64,000 bases of DNA from FEN-1350 sp964643355 (GTDB lineage Bacteria; Planctomycetota; Phycisphaerae; Sedimentisphaerales; Anaerohalosphaeraceae): NCBI GenBank assembly GCA_964643355.1, contig CAZXPW010000019.1, positions 1 through 64,000 of the forward strand, written 5' to 3'. The notes under the pieces are model-generated. The model was not told the DNA's origin. It did no database searches and saw only the letters and a program-made list of their open reading frames with translations. How positions within the stretch are numbered: position 1 is the first letter of the stretch; the number at the start of each line of letters is the position of its first letter. Shown here piece by piece: positions 41,734 to 51,650 of this stretch. The translations under genes and the position numbers were made by a program.

Positions 41734-43425
41734 ATGCGAATACGGGCGATATGCACAATCGGAGTGATCGTATTGGCCGGTCTGGCCTGCCAGGAAAGTC
41801 CGCCGCGCGATACTCAATTGGAACGGCCGGACATCTACAACAAGGCCGTGAAAGATCTGGCCAGAGTCATCCAGTACGAGGCCGTGGCGGTCAAGGGATA
41901 TGGTCTGGTCGCTTCTCTGCCGGGAACCGGGTCAGGCGAATGTCCCCCGGCATTGCGAACCGCGATGAGCAACTATATCCGAAAACAGCTCCCGAAAACC
42001 AGCCGGCTCAATCCGAATGATTTTATCGACAGCAAGAATACGGCCGTTGTGGAAATCTACGGGGTCGTGCCGCAGTTGGCATCCAAAGGCGATACTTTTG
42101 ATGTCCTGGTGCGGTCGATCCCTCGAACGCAAACCACTTCGATCCGGGGCGGACGGTTGTACACCACCGACATGAAAGAATTGTCGCGTTTCATCGCGTA
42201 TGACCAGTTCATCAAATCCCTGGCACAGGCGGAAGGCCAGATTTTTACGGACGATTTCGGGTCTTCCCCCGCCGATGAGAAACAAGGGTTCATTCTTGGC
42301 GGAGGCGTTGTCGATGAGCCGGTACGGATTTCGCTGGTTCTCAAAGAGCCCAATTACTACACGGCCAACGCGATTCGGAACCAATTGGTTCAGCGATTCG
42401 GCCCGAAAACAGCCAAAGCCATTTCGCCCGCCGAAATTGAGTTGTCCATTCCCGCAGAGTATCAGAATCAGAGAGCCAAATTCGTACAGTTGATTGAGCA
42501 AACCTATTTGACAGCCAATGACTCTTCCCTTCAAGAACGGATTCGTATCCTGGCTGACGCCCTTCAAAAGGATGGGGACAAAAATGCGGCCGAGCTTGGA
42601 TTGGAATCAATCGGAAAACAATCTCTGTTCGCCCTGGGAGGATTGTTGGAGCATCCCGACGAGGCCGTTCGATTTCACGCGGCACGGTGCATGCTGAATA
42701 TCGGGGACGACCGCGGCCTCGATGTTCTCCAGAAGATCCTCGAAAACCGAAAATCCCCGTTGCGACTGGATGCTATTCGAGCCGTGGGTACTGGCGCAAG
42801 GAAAACCGACGCTTCCCGAATCCTGAGCCGGGCATTGGATGACGAAAACTTCGAGATTCAATTTACGGCCTACGAGCAGTTAGCCCGCAATGGGGACATG
42901 CGAATTACACGGAAACTGATCGGCGGCGATTTTTTCGTGGATTCCGTCGCCTGCGCGGGACCGAAAATCATTTATGTCTCCCGAAAGGATTCTCCAAGAA
43001 TCACCTTGTTCGGCGGAGATATTCCCTGCGAGAAGAATGTCTTTGTCGAAACCCCCAATCGCCGTTTGACGGCCAACGCTCGACCGGGGGATCCGTATTT
43101 GTCGTTAATTCGGATCCATCCATCCTTACCGCGGCCGATCGGCCCCCTGCAGGCCAAGTATGACACGCTGGATATTATTCGAACCGCCTGCGAACAACCG
43201 GATGCGGGAAAACAACCCGGCCAGCGACCGGGACTGGGAGCTTCCTATTCGGATGTGGTGTTGTTGCTTGATCAGATGTGTCGTCTGGGTGCGATCCGAG
43301 CGGAATTCCGACTGGGTCCCATGACGGAAGCGGCCAAGCTTCAACCGCCTTCGGAACCGATACCCGAACCGACAACTCCGGTCGCCGAGCCGGCCCCCCA
43401 GACCAAACCGAAAAATCAGGGATGA
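41734..43425 (+). CDS. Lipoprotein with FlgI-like domain and HEAT repeats
   Basis: The 563-aa protein has a lipobox (VIVLAGLAC). Residues about 40-260 resemble the flagellar P-ring protein FlgI: VAVKGYGLVASLPGTGSG matches the LVGYGLVVGLNGTGD block, then VVEIYGVVPQLASKGDTFDVLV and PVRISLVLKEPNYYTANAIRNQ. HEAT-like repeats follow (about 280-395: HPDEAVRFHAARCMLNIGDD). A C-terminal region ends in a Pro/Glu-rich tail. Real FlgI has no lipid anchor and no HEAT part, and no flagellar genes are in the window, so this is a repurposed domain. It is 25 bp upstream of smc. Confidence 0.7.
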   Translation: MRIRAICTIGVIVLAGLACQESPPRDTQLERPDIYNKAVKDLARVIQYEAVAVKGYGLVASLPGTGSGECPPALRTAMSNYIRKQLPKTSRLNPNDFIDSKNTAVVEIYGVVPQLASKGDTFDVLVRSIPRTQTTSIRGGRLYTTDMKELSRFIAYDQFIKSLAQAEGQIFTDDFGSSPADEKQGFILGGGVVDEPVRISLVLKEPNYYTANAIRNQLVQRFGPKTAKAISPAEIELSIPAEYQNQRAKFVQLIEQTYLTANDSSLQERIRILADALQKDGDKNAAELGLESIGKQSLFALGGLLEHPDEAVRFHAARCMLNIGDDRGLDVLQKILENRKSPLRLDAIRAVGTGARKTDASRILSRALDDENFEIQFTAYEQLARNGDMRITRKLIGGDFFVDSVACAGPKIIYVSRKDSPRITLFGGDIPCEKNVFVETPNRRLTANARPGDPYLSLIRIHPSLPRPIGPLQAKYDTLDIIRTACEQPDAGKQPGQRPGLGASYSDVVLLLDQMCRLGAIRAEFRLGPMTEAAKLQPPSEPIPEPTTPVAEPAPQTKPKNQG

Positions 43426-43450
43426 GAACCTATCGCCACGGAAACCAGGG

Positions 43451-46400
43451 ATGAAACTCGACAAGATCGTATTAAACGGATTTAAAAGTTTTGCGGACAA
43501 AACGGAATTCATCTTTGACCGGAAAATCACCGGAATCGTCGGCCCCAACGGCTGCGGAAAAAGCAATGTTGTCGATGCGATGAAGTGGGTTCTGGGCAAC
43601 CAAAGCCCCAAGGCGCTTCGAAGCGGTCAGATGACGGATGTGATCTTCAGCGGTTCCACCAGCCGGAAACCCAGCGGACTGGCGGAAGTTTCGTTGTCGT
43701 TCTCCGATGTCCGGGGTCTGGGTCTTGAACAAGACAATCTGGATATTACACGACGCCTGTACCGCAGCGGGGAAAGTGAATATCTTCTCAACGGCAAGGT
43801 TTGTCGGCTCCGGGATATCCGTGAATTGTTCATGGACACCGGAGTGGGCGTCAGCGCCTATTCAATCATCGAACAGGGACAGATTGACCAGTTATTGCAG
43901 GCGTCGAAGGTGGACCGCCGCACCATCTTCGAAGAAGCCGCCGGCATCAGCAAGTTCAAGGCCCACAAGAAAGAGGCCCTCCGGAAACTGGAACGGACCG
44001 AACAGAATCTTCTTCGCCTGGCCGACATCGTCGGCGAGGTGCAAAAACAGCTTCGCAGCGTCAAATTGCAAGCGGGCAAGGCCCGCAGTTTTATCAGTTA
44101 CACCGAGCGTCTCAAAGAACTGCGGGTTACCTTTTCGCTGGCCGAATATGACAAAATCGTCACGCAGATCCGCGAAAAGAACGGCGATCTGGCCGAACGG
44201 CAGGAACGGTTCAGTTCCATCGCCGCCGAGGTGGCCCGATATGATGCGTCGCTGAGTCAGATGCGAGCCACGCTCCTGGAATCGGAGGGACAAATCAGTC
44301 GCTGGGACGGCGCTCTGATCTCGGCCAAAAGCAAGATCGAACAGCAACTCGAGCGAATCGCCGCGTTACAAAGCCGGGTGGAAGAGCTGGCGAGCCGAAA
44401 GAAAACCGCCGTCGAACAGATACGAGCGCTCGCCCGACAGTCCCGCCAGTTGTCGGAGGACCTGACCGATTCGGAAATTCGGCTTCGGGACAATGAACAA
44501 CTCCTGCTCTCCAAGCAGGAAATGATGCACGAACTGGAAAACCGGATGCGCGAAATCCAGTCGGAACTGAGTCGAATCGACGCCGATCTGGAAGACGAAA
44601 AGTCCGGAATCATCGATTTGGTTCGGCGGACAGCTCAGTTGCACAATGAAATTCAGAGTCTGAATCATTATCGGGACAATCTGAACGGTCAGAAAGATCG
44701 GCTCAACGGCCGAGCCACCGCCGTCCAGCAGCAGTTGGCTGACTTATTGACCGAAAAAGCCCAATATCAGGCCAGGCGATCCGATATTCAGGCGGTTCTG
44801 GAAGATCTGCAGCGCAATCTTGAGACCAAGCGGAGCGAACTCGCCTCGCTGGACGACCGCCAGGCCCAGGCCTCCGAACGGATTGCTTCTTTCCGCGCCC
44901 AGCTCAGCGGGTTGTCCAGCGAACGAAAAGTGCTCGGGGATATGGAGTCCAAACGAGAAGGTCTCAGCGATACTCTCAAGGAAATTCTTCGAAGCCGATC
45001 GGAAAACCACGACAACCGTTATGGATATATCGAAGGAATCGTCGCCGACCTTTTCAGCGCCGCGCCCGATCAGGCCGAAATGGTGGAAGCGGCGCTGGAA
45101 GGGTGTACGGATATGCTGGTAGTCAACCGGACCGTCGCGTTCCTGGAAGACTCTTCGTTACAATCCCAGTTGACTCATCGCGTGGGTGTGGTGTGTCTGG
45201 ACCAATTGGACCCGTTCGTCGATTGGGTGGATTTGTCCGGCGAACCGGGAGTCCTCGGGCGGGTCGTCGAATGCGTTCGTTTCGACAGCGCCTATGCAGC
45301 CCTGGCCTGGAACCTGCTGGGAAAAACGCTGCTGGTGGACACGGTGGAAACGGCCCTTCGGCTTGCCTGGCAATTGGGTCCCGCATATCGGTTTGTCACC
45401 CGGAAATCCGAAGTCGTCGAGGCCGATGGATCCGTACGGGTCGGGCCATTGCGACAGGCGGCCGGGCTGATCTCCCGAAAAAGTCGGATTCAGCAACTGG
45501 ACGGCGAAATAGCGGCCGTTCAATTGCAGATCCGGGAATTGGAATCTCAGCAGCAAAAAAACACTCTCGAAAACGAACATCTTGCCCGATTGTGCAAGGA
45601 ATTCCGAACTTCCATTTACGAGGCCAACACCGAGAAGGTGGACGCCGAATCCCGCCTTCGGCTGATCGAACAGAATATCAAGCGGCTCACCGATGAACAA
45701 CCCATCGTGGCCGGGGAAATCCAGATGCTGGAGGAGGAAATCTCCAACTCCGTCCAACGAGAACACGATTCCAAACAGAAATTATTCGAACTCGAGCAGA
45801 TTAACGCCCAGCGATCCGCTCGTATTCAGGAACTCCAGGACCTTCAGGAGAGACAGCGTTCCCTGCAGAATGATCAAGCCGCGATTCTGACCGAATTAAA
45901 GGTCGAATTGGGTCAGTTTGCCGAACAACAAAAAGCAATCCGCCAGCGGCTGGCGGGACTCCAGGGTCAGTTACACCATGCCCGAATGGCCTCCGAGGCG
46001 GCCCGTACCGAGGCCGCCGGCTGCGACGAGCAAGTCCTGCAGGCCGAACGCAATATCCTCGCGGCCGAATCTCGGGCAAGCGAATTGTATGCCGAAATGG
46101 AAAAGGCCCAGAAAATCAGTCATCAGTTGCACCGCGAAGTGGAGCAGCTTGCCGAACGGCAAAAAGAATCCGAACAGATTCTCCGGCAACGGCGCTCGGA
46201 ACAAGCCGACATCGAACGCCAATTGCATCAGGTTCAGCTCGAGTTGGGACAGTTGCAGGTGCGGGATGAAGACCTCCGACAGCGAGTCCGCGACGAATTG
46301 CAGATGGATCTGGTCGAGGCCTACCAGAGCTACCGCCAGCAGCAGATCGACTGGGATCAGGTTCGCGACGAAATCGCCTCCCTCAGGGAGAAGATCGAAC

Positions 46401-47023
46401 GGCTGGGAAATGTGAATGTGGACGCCATCCAGCAACAGGATGAATTGGAAAAACGAAGCGAGTTTCTGACCCAACAGGTTGAAGATCTCACCCAGAGCAA
46501 AAAACAGCTTGAACAGCTCATCGAACGCATCAACAAGGAAAGCCGCGAGAAATTCATCGTTACTTTTGAGCAGGTTCGCGCCAATTTCCAGACCCTGTTT
46601 CGCAAGCTCTTCGGGGGGGGGAAAGCCGACATCCTGCTGGAAAATCCGGAGGATGTCCTGGAAAGCGGCATCGAAATCGTCGCTCGTCCTCCCGGCAAAG
46701 AAACCCGGAGCATCTCCCTGCTCAGCGGCGGCGAAAAAACGATGACGGCCATCAGTCTGTTGTTCGCGGTCTTCCGGAGCAAACCGTCGCCGTTTTGTTT
46801 CCTCGACGAGGTGGACGCCGCCCTGGACGAAGCCAATGTGGAACGGTTTAAACTCATCGTACAGGAGTTTCAAGCCGACTCGCAGTTCGTCATCGTCACG
46901 CACTCCAAACGAACGATGGCGATCGCGGATATATTGTATGGCATTACGATGCAAACGCAGGGCGTCAGCAAACGGATCAGCGTCCAGTTCGAACATCAGG
47001 ATTCTTCCGATGCGGCCGCATGA
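43451..47023 (+). CDS. smc: Chromosome segregation ATPase SMC
   Basis: The 1190-aa protein is a full SMC. Walker A GPNGCGKS is at residues 31-38, followed by coiled coil (about 170-500), a hinge (about 515-650, YGYIEGIVADLFSAAPDQAE), and returning coiled coil. The C-terminal ATPase half has signature LLSGGEKTMTAISLLFA and Walker B FCFLDEVDAALDEANV. It condenses and organises chromosomes with ScpA/ScpB, not seen here. Length is standard. A nine-G run at 46612-46620 in the FGGGKAD region is a potential slippage tract. The first M16 gene follows by 52 bp. Confidence 0.96.
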   Translation: MKLDKIVLNGFKSFADKTEFIFDRKITGIVGPNGCGKSNVVDAMKWVLGNQSPKALRSGQMTDVIFSGSTSRKPSGLAEVSLSFSDVRGLGLEQDNLDITRRLYRSGESEYLLNGKVCRLRDIRELFMDTGVGVSAYSIIEQGQIDQLLQASKVDRRTIFEEAAGISKFKAHKKEALRKLERTEQNLLRLADIVGEVQKQLRSVKLQAGKARSFISYTERLKELRVTFSLAEYDKIVTQIREKNGDLAERQERFSSIAAEVARYDASLSQMRATLLESEGQISRWDGALISAKSKIEQQLERIAALQSRVEELASRKKTAVEQIRALARQSRQLSEDLTDSEIRLRDNEQLLLSKQEMMHELENRMREIQSELSRIDADLEDEKSGIIDLVRRTAQLHNEIQSLNHYRDNLNGQKDRLNGRATAVQQQLADLLTEKAQYQARRSDIQAVLEDLQRNLETKRSELASLDDRQAQASERIASFRAQLSGLSSERKVLGDMESKREGLSDTLKEILRSRSENHDNRYGYIEGIVADLFSAAPDQAEMVEAALEGCTDMLVVNRTVAFLEDSSLQSQLTHRVGVVCLDQLDPFVDWVDLSGEPGVLGRVVECVRFDSAYAALAWNLLGKTLLVDTVETALRLAWQLGPAYRFVTRKSEVVEADGSVRVGPLRQAAGLISRKSRIQQLDGEIAAVQLQIRELESQQQKNTLENEHLARLCKEFRTSIYEANTEKVDAESRLRLIEQNIKRLTDEQPIVAGEIQMLEEEISNSVQREHDSKQKLFELEQINAQRSARIQELQDLQERQRSLQNDQAAILTELKVELGQFAEQQKAIRQRLAGLQGQLHHARMASEAARTEAAGCDEQVLQAERNILAAESRASELYAEMEKAQKISHQLHREVEQLAERQKESEQILRQRRSEQADIERQLHQVQLELGQLQVRDEDLRQRVRDELQMDLVEAYQSYRQQQIDWDQVRDEIASLREKIERLGNVNVDAIQQQDELEKRSEFLTQQVEDLTQSKKQLEQLIERINKESREKFIVTFEQVRANFQTLFRKLFGGGKADILLENPEDVLESGIEIVARPPGKETRSISLLSGGEKTMTAISLLFAVFRSKPSPFCFLDEVDAALDEANVERFKLIVQEFQADSQFVIVTHSKRTMAIADILYGITMQTQGVSKRISVQFEHQDSSDAAA

Positions 47024-47075
47024 TGGTCGGACGATCCGGACGATGTCAAAACGATCCCTCAGGAAAGACAGCCAC

Positions 47076-48311
47076 ATGTCGAAAACGGCGCAAATCCATA
47101 CTCTGTCCAACGGAATGACGCTTCTGGGTGAACCGATGGACCATGTCCAATCGGTGGCATTCGTGTTTCTGGTTCCCTTCGGATCCGCCCGTCTGCCGGA
47201 GGACGCCTGCGGAGCGGACAATGTGCTGCTGGACTGGCTCTACCGTGGAGCCGGTTCGAGAAACAGCCGTCAGCTTATCGACGCTCTGGACGGACTGGGA
47301 CTTCATCGCAGTTGTTCAATCACGCCTCACCATCTGGTCTTCGGAGGGTCGCTGGAAGCTCCGAATCTATCGGCGGCTCTGGAACTCAACGCCGACATCC
47401 TGCTACGGCCGCGACTCGAAGACGCGCAGTTTGAGCCCTCGCGACAACTGGCCTTGCAGGAACTGGAGGGGTTGGAAGACGAGCCACGGCAAAAGGTCAT
47501 GACGCTGGTTCAGGAGCAATTCTATCCCGATCCTCTGGGGCGTCCCTCCCTCGGTCGAAAATCTGATTTGCTGAATCTGTCCGCCCGACGGCTTCGCGAC
47601 CTGTTCGACGACGGCTTTCATCCCGCTTGCGGCCTGTTTGCAGTCGCGGGTCGCTATGATTTTGACGCGGTTTGCCGGCAACTGGAATCTCTTTTTGGGA
47701 CCCAACCGGTTTCAGCATCGTCTCCGATCGTTCCCGGTTTGGCCGGCGAGCCGTATCGACATGTTCATCACGACGGGGCCCAGGTTCATATCGGTCTGAT
47801 GACTCCCACGGTCCCAATTACGCAACCGGATTATTACCACGCGATGGCGGCGGTATCCGTTCTGTCGGGCAGCATGAGCAGCCGGCTGTTCACCGAAGTT
47901 CGCGAGAAGCGAGGTTTGTGCTATGCGGTCGGAGCCCGGTACCACACCCTTCGGGATTTGGCCGGCATCAGTTGCTATGCCGGCACCACGCCGGACAAAG
48001 CCCAGGAAACCCTTGAGGTAATTCTGAGCGAATTTCGTCGTTTGCGACACGGAATCACGGCCGAGGAATTGCGGCGGGCACAAGTCGGTCTGAAGAGTTC
48101 CCTGATCATGCAGAGCGAACAGACGGCCAGTCGATCCGGCGGCATCGCCAGCGATTTTTATTTGCTCGGCCGAGTGCGACCCCTGGAGGAGATTAAACAA
48201 CACCTTGAAGAACTGACCACCGATTCGGTCGGTCGTTTTTTGCGGGATCATCCCATGGATCGATTCACGATCGTTACCATCGGACCCAGAGAAATCAGGA
48301 TTCCATCCTGA
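47076..48311 (+). CDS. M16 peptidase-like subunit, R/Y-pair half (no zinc motif)
   Basis: The 411-aa protein has the two-domain M16B layout but the zinc motif is replaced by ADNVLLDWLYRGAG, with no HxxEH. It keeps the C-terminal substrate-binding region SSRLFTEVREKRGLCYAVGARY, the Arg/Tyr pair of M16 enzymes. The next gene has the zinc motif but lacks this pair. Two-subunit M16 proteases of exactly this split kind are known, so the products likely form one active heterodimer. ATG at 47076 with AGGAAAG upstream is preferred to a frame that runs through smc. Confidence 0.88.
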   Translation: MSKTAQIHTLSNGMTLLGEPMDHVQSVAFVFLVPFGSARLPEDACGADNVLLDWLYRGAGSRNSRQLIDALDGLGLHRSCSITPHHLVFGGSLEAPNLSAALELNADILLRPRLEDAQFEPSRQLALQELEGLEDEPRQKVMTLVQEQFYPDPLGRPSLGRKSDLLNLSARRLRDLFDDGFHPACGLFAVAGRYDFDAVCRQLESLFGTQPVSASSPIVPGLAGEPYRHVHHDGAQVHIGLMTPTVPITQPDYYHAMAAVSVLSGSMSSRLFTEVREKRGLCYAVGARYHTLRDLAGISCYAGTTPDKAQETLEVILSEFRRLRHGITAEELRRAQVGLKSSLIMQSEQTASRSGGIASDFYLLGRVRPLEEIKQHLEELTTDSVGRFLRDHPMDRFTIVTIGPREIRIPS

Positions 48312-48336
48312 CCGGTCTTTCAATATGGGGAACCCT

Positions 48337-49557
48337 ATGCGTTTTCATCATCGACAACTGGCCAATGGACTGACCCTTATCGGGGAAACCACCGATTCGG
48401 CCCAGTCCGCCGCGATTGGTTTTTTCGTCAAGACCGGTTCGCGAGATGAGACCCCCGCTCTCAGCGGGGTATCGCATTATCTCGAACATATGACTTTCAA
48501 GGGAACCGAACGGCTTTCGGCCCTGGAAGTCAACGAGGCCTTCGACCGCACCGGGGCCAAGTTTAACGCTTTTACCAGCCATGAAAATACCGTCTATTAT
48601 GCCGCTGTTTTGCCCGAATATCTATCGCAGGTCACCGACCTGTGGATCGATCTGATGCGGCCAAGTCTTCGGGATGACGATTTCGCGATGGAAAAGCAGG
48701 TCATTCTCGAAGAAATCGCCATGTACAAAGACACGCCGCAGTTCGATGTCATGGATCGCTGCCGGTCGTTGTATTTTGGAGACCATCCCTGCGGCAACAG
48801 CGTTCTGGGCAGCGACGAAAGCATCGCCGCCATGACGGCCGACCAGATGCGACAATATCACCACCGTCGATACGGTCCCAATAACCTGACGGTCGCGTGC
48901 TGCGGACGGCTGGATTTCGACGCTCTGTGCAGACAGATTGAGTCCGGCTGCGGAACCTGGAAACCCGTCGAAGCCGGCCGAACCCTCTCCCCCGCCAACG
49001 GCAGCGGCCATCGGCGGCGTCTGGGCAAAAGCAACATCCAGCGGGAACACATCTGTCTGCTCAGTCCCAGCGTGGCGATCCAAGATCATCGTCGCTATGC
49101 GGCCTCCCTGCTCGGGATGATTATCGGCGACGACACCGGTTCGCGTTTCTTCTGGTCGATGGTGGACACGGCGCTGGCCGAGACCGCCCTGATGGAATTC
49201 GAGTCGATGGACGGCGTCGGCGTAATGGACAGTTATATTCATTGCGGACCTGAAAATGCAAATACCGTCCTCGAACTTGTCGAGAAGACCTTCGCCGACC
49301 TGCGGCAAAACGGGGTTACATCCCAGGAACTCCAGGCCGCCAAAAACAAAGTCCTCAGCGCCATGACCATCAAGTGCGAAATCCCCATGGGCCGACTGGT
49401 CGATCTGGGCATGAACTGGGTTTATTTGAAGGAATATCGGCCCATCGAAGATGAAATCCGGGATATTCGCTCCGTAACCGTCGATCAGGTCAATGACCTT
49501 ATCCGCGAATTCCCGCCGGAACGGTTCACCTGTTTTTCCCTCGGCCCCGAATCATGA
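48337..49557 (+). CDS. M16 zinc peptidase, catalytic subunit (HxxEH)
   Basis: The 406-aa protein carries the inverted zinc motif HYLEHMTFKGT (His47, Glu50, His51), with a third acidic ligand expected in MEKQVILEEIAMYKD. The second domain lacks the RGLxY pair present in the preceding gene product. M16B proteases degrade or process peptides. GGGGA lies 5 bases before ATG 48337; an ATG 12 bp earlier is possible. The gap to the preceding stop is 25 bp, so cotranscription is expected. Confidence 0.9.
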   Translation: MRFHHRQLANGLTLIGETTDSAQSAAIGFFVKTGSRDETPALSGVSHYLEHMTFKGTERLSALEVNEAFDRTGAKFNAFTSHENTVYYAAVLPEYLSQVTDLWIDLMRPSLRDDDFAMEKQVILEEIAMYKDTPQFDVMDRCRSLYFGDHPCGNSVLGSDESIAAMTADQMRQYHHRRYGPNNLTVACCGRLDFDALCRQIESGCGTWKPVEAGRTLSPANGSGHRRRLGKSNIQREHICLLSPSVAIQDHRRYAASLLGMIIGDDTGSRFFWSMVDTALAETALMEFESMDGVGVMDSYIHCGPENANTVLELVEKTFADLRQNGVTSQELQAAKNKVLSAMTIKCEIPMGRLVDLGMNWVYLKEYRPIEDEIRDIRSVTVDQVNDLIREFPPERFTCFSLGPES

Positions 49558-49631
49558 CACTCCCGTTCGGAAGAAAGGGCCTGATCGTGACGCCGATCAG
49601 TCCCATTGAGGTTCATTGCTCAACAAGAGGA

Positions 49632-51650
49632 TCAGGGAATTGTCGTAATACAGGTCGGATATCTCCCGCAATTCAACCAGTTTTCGGCCAGAATCGCAAA
49701 ATCGTTCAGACCAAACCGGCAATCGCCATCCAGGTCATACTGGACCGGCTGCGGACAAATAAATTCGACGCCGGCATGTAGCAGATAGACATCGGCAACC
49801 TCCTCGGCGGTGAGAGCATAGTCATAGAGTCGAAGATCATCCATCCAACCGGCATACAGGGCATCCCATTGAGGCCAATTGGATCGGCCGATGAAATTGC
49901 TTCCCCGGGTCAGCACGGACGGAATATTGGTTATTCCCGTGGCTACGGCCACGCCGTTTTTATACAAAACGACATACCCTTTCGGATCCACCGTGGCCGT
50001 CAACATCTGCCACACATCGTTCTCCAGAACGCCCGGACTCCAGACCGCACCGCCGGTTCCTCCGGAATAAATTTCCATCACGAATTGATTGCTATTGTTT
50101 CCGCGGGCCAACAAAATATTGTCCGACGCCGAACCGTTGCCGAAATCAAAAAATCGCGCCCAAGACCCGTACGACATCGGCTTGGCCCAGACTGACAGGG
50201 ACAATCCCTTCGAAAAATCATCGAATCCGATCGGCAGCGTGATATAATCATCGATGCCGTCCAGCAAGATCGCCTGATCGACCTTCCCCGCGCCATAGAC
50301 CACACCACCAGTCGAAACGCCGTTGTAGTTGCCGGTGGCGTCATTCGGGTCGCCGTCCATCTTCCAATGGCCGATCAATTGTCCGACGGTCAGATAAGCC
50401 ATTCTTGTTCGAATGGAGTTTCCATTGCTCACCTGGCAGAAGTAATATCCGCCGTCGGATGGATCGAGATTGACCACGGTCAGAATCTGCGTGGTCACTC
50501 CATCGTAGCCGATTCCCTCGGGAAGAACCGTTTCACCTCCCGCAATCCCATCGGCGTCATAATACCATCGATAGCCGAGAGTCCCGCCCAGCGGATCCGA
50601 AGCCACAACCGAAAAGACGGCGTTACGACCTTCGCCCACAATCGTATCCTGAGGTTGTTGCTCAAGGATCGGAAGAGTCAGTTCGGTCTGGAAAGAATAA
50701 ACATAGCCGCCTCGAATCTTTCCATCCCCCATCAACTCATCGATATGCCAGTAATAGACGGTATCTCTGGCCAGAGTCACAGCAAACGAAGTCGTGGCCT
50801 TGGGAAGCGCTGTATTTCCGCTGATACAGACGCCGTTGGGATCGGTCCCCAGATACACAAAATGCCCGACCACATTCGGATCGACCGCCCCTTCTTTTTG
50901 GGCCGTCTTCCATTGCAACAAAGCCGTACCGCCAGGAACTCCCAGCGCGGCTTGCGCGGGCCAAATTGCTGTTGCCCGCCTCATGCTGTCACCGTTGAAG
51001 GCGCGGATTTCTCGTGCGCCCACAAATCCAGTCGGATCCCAACCGGCAAATCCCCCGCCATCGCCAATAATCCGAACTCCATAAATAGTCCCCGGGCAAT
51101 GAAATTCAAAGGCGTATTTTGAAGCGTCCGCCGGAACGCCGGGGTCGGTAGATGCATTCCCCGACACTTTGAAAGGATAATTGTGCCAGTATGGCACGGT
51201 CTTCCACAACCCGTCATAACCTGGAAAGGAATCCGGCACGAGGGTATAACTGCCGAACGCCGAACTCGTCGCAACCTGAACGACAACGGGTCTATCGACT
51301 GTATTAAACCATCCGCCGTCCCCGAAAACCCGCACATCCCATTCCAATCGCATCACACCGCTGATCCCCGAGGGAAACTGCAAACCCATCCCGTCGTACA
51401 GCCAGCCGGTTACAGCGCCGATATCTCCCGACCAGGTATCATGTGTGGATCCGTCGCCTCCGTCCCCATCAGTCATGTAACTAAAGGGCGTATTTGATCC
51501 CCCCGAAGCAAAAAAGGCGGTATCGCTCAGATTCGGCGAAACCGTCATAAAAGGATTCCCCTGTCTGGTCACATTTTCCGCTTGTAATCCCACTCCCCAC
51601 AAGCAGGACAAAAATACCCCCATGCACAAAACTCTTCGTTCCTTCCGCAT
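49632..51650 (-). CDS. Secreted LamG/Ig-like protein with dockerin-like tail
   Basis: The 672-aa protein has a signal peptide (VLCMGVFLSCLWGVGLQA) after a GGAGG site. An N-terminal region (about 30-210) resembles a discoidin-like carbohydrate-binding domain, next is a fibronectin-like part, an Ig-like domain (about 325-415: QPQDTIVGEGRNAVFSVVAS, ... YFCQVSNG), and a LamG domain (about 420-617: LIGHWKMDGDPNDATG, FSKGLSLSVWAKPMS, GWMDDLRLYDYALTAEEV). It ends in DLDGDCRFGLNDFAILAENW, a dockerin-like loop. No catalytic residues seen; probably binds polysaccharide at the surface. Confidence 0.8.
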   Translation of the reverse strand: MRKERRVLCMGVFLSCLWGVGLQAENVTRQGNPFMTVSPNLSDTAFFASGGSNTPFSYMTDGDGGDGSTHDTWSGDIGAVTGWLYDGMGLQFPSGISGVMRLEWDVRVFGDGGWFNTVDRPVVVQVATSSAFGSYTLVPDSFPGYDGLWKTVPYWHNYPFKVSGNASTDPGVPADASKYAFEFHCPGTIYGVRIIGDGGGFAGWDPTGFVGAREIRAFNGDSMRRATAIWPAQAALGVPGGTALLQWKTAQKEGAVDPNVVGHFVYLGTDPNGVCISGNTALPKATTSFAVTLARDTVYYWHIDELMGDGKIRGGYVYSFQTELTLPILEQQPQDTIVGEGRNAVFSVVASDPLGGTLGYRWYYDADGIAGGETVLPEGIGYDGVTTQILTVVNLDPSDGGYYFCQVSNGNSIRTRMAYLTVGQLIGHWKMDGDPNDATGNYNGVSTGGVVYGAGKVDQAILLDGIDDYITLPIGFDDFSKGLSLSVWAKPMSYGSWARFFDFGNGSASDNILLARGNNSNQFVMEIYSGGTGGAVWSPGVLENDVWQMLTATVDPKGYVVLYKNGVAVATGITNIPSVLTRGSNFIGRSNWPQWDALYAGWMDDLRLYDYALTAEEVADVYLLHAGVEFICPQPVQYDLDGDCRFGLNDFAILAENWLNCGRYPTCITTIP

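Noticed and set aside
41734..43425. Genuine flagellar P-ring gene flgI
   Set aside because: A lipid anchor, HEAT repeats and the lack of any flagellar gene nearby argue against a true flagellar role.
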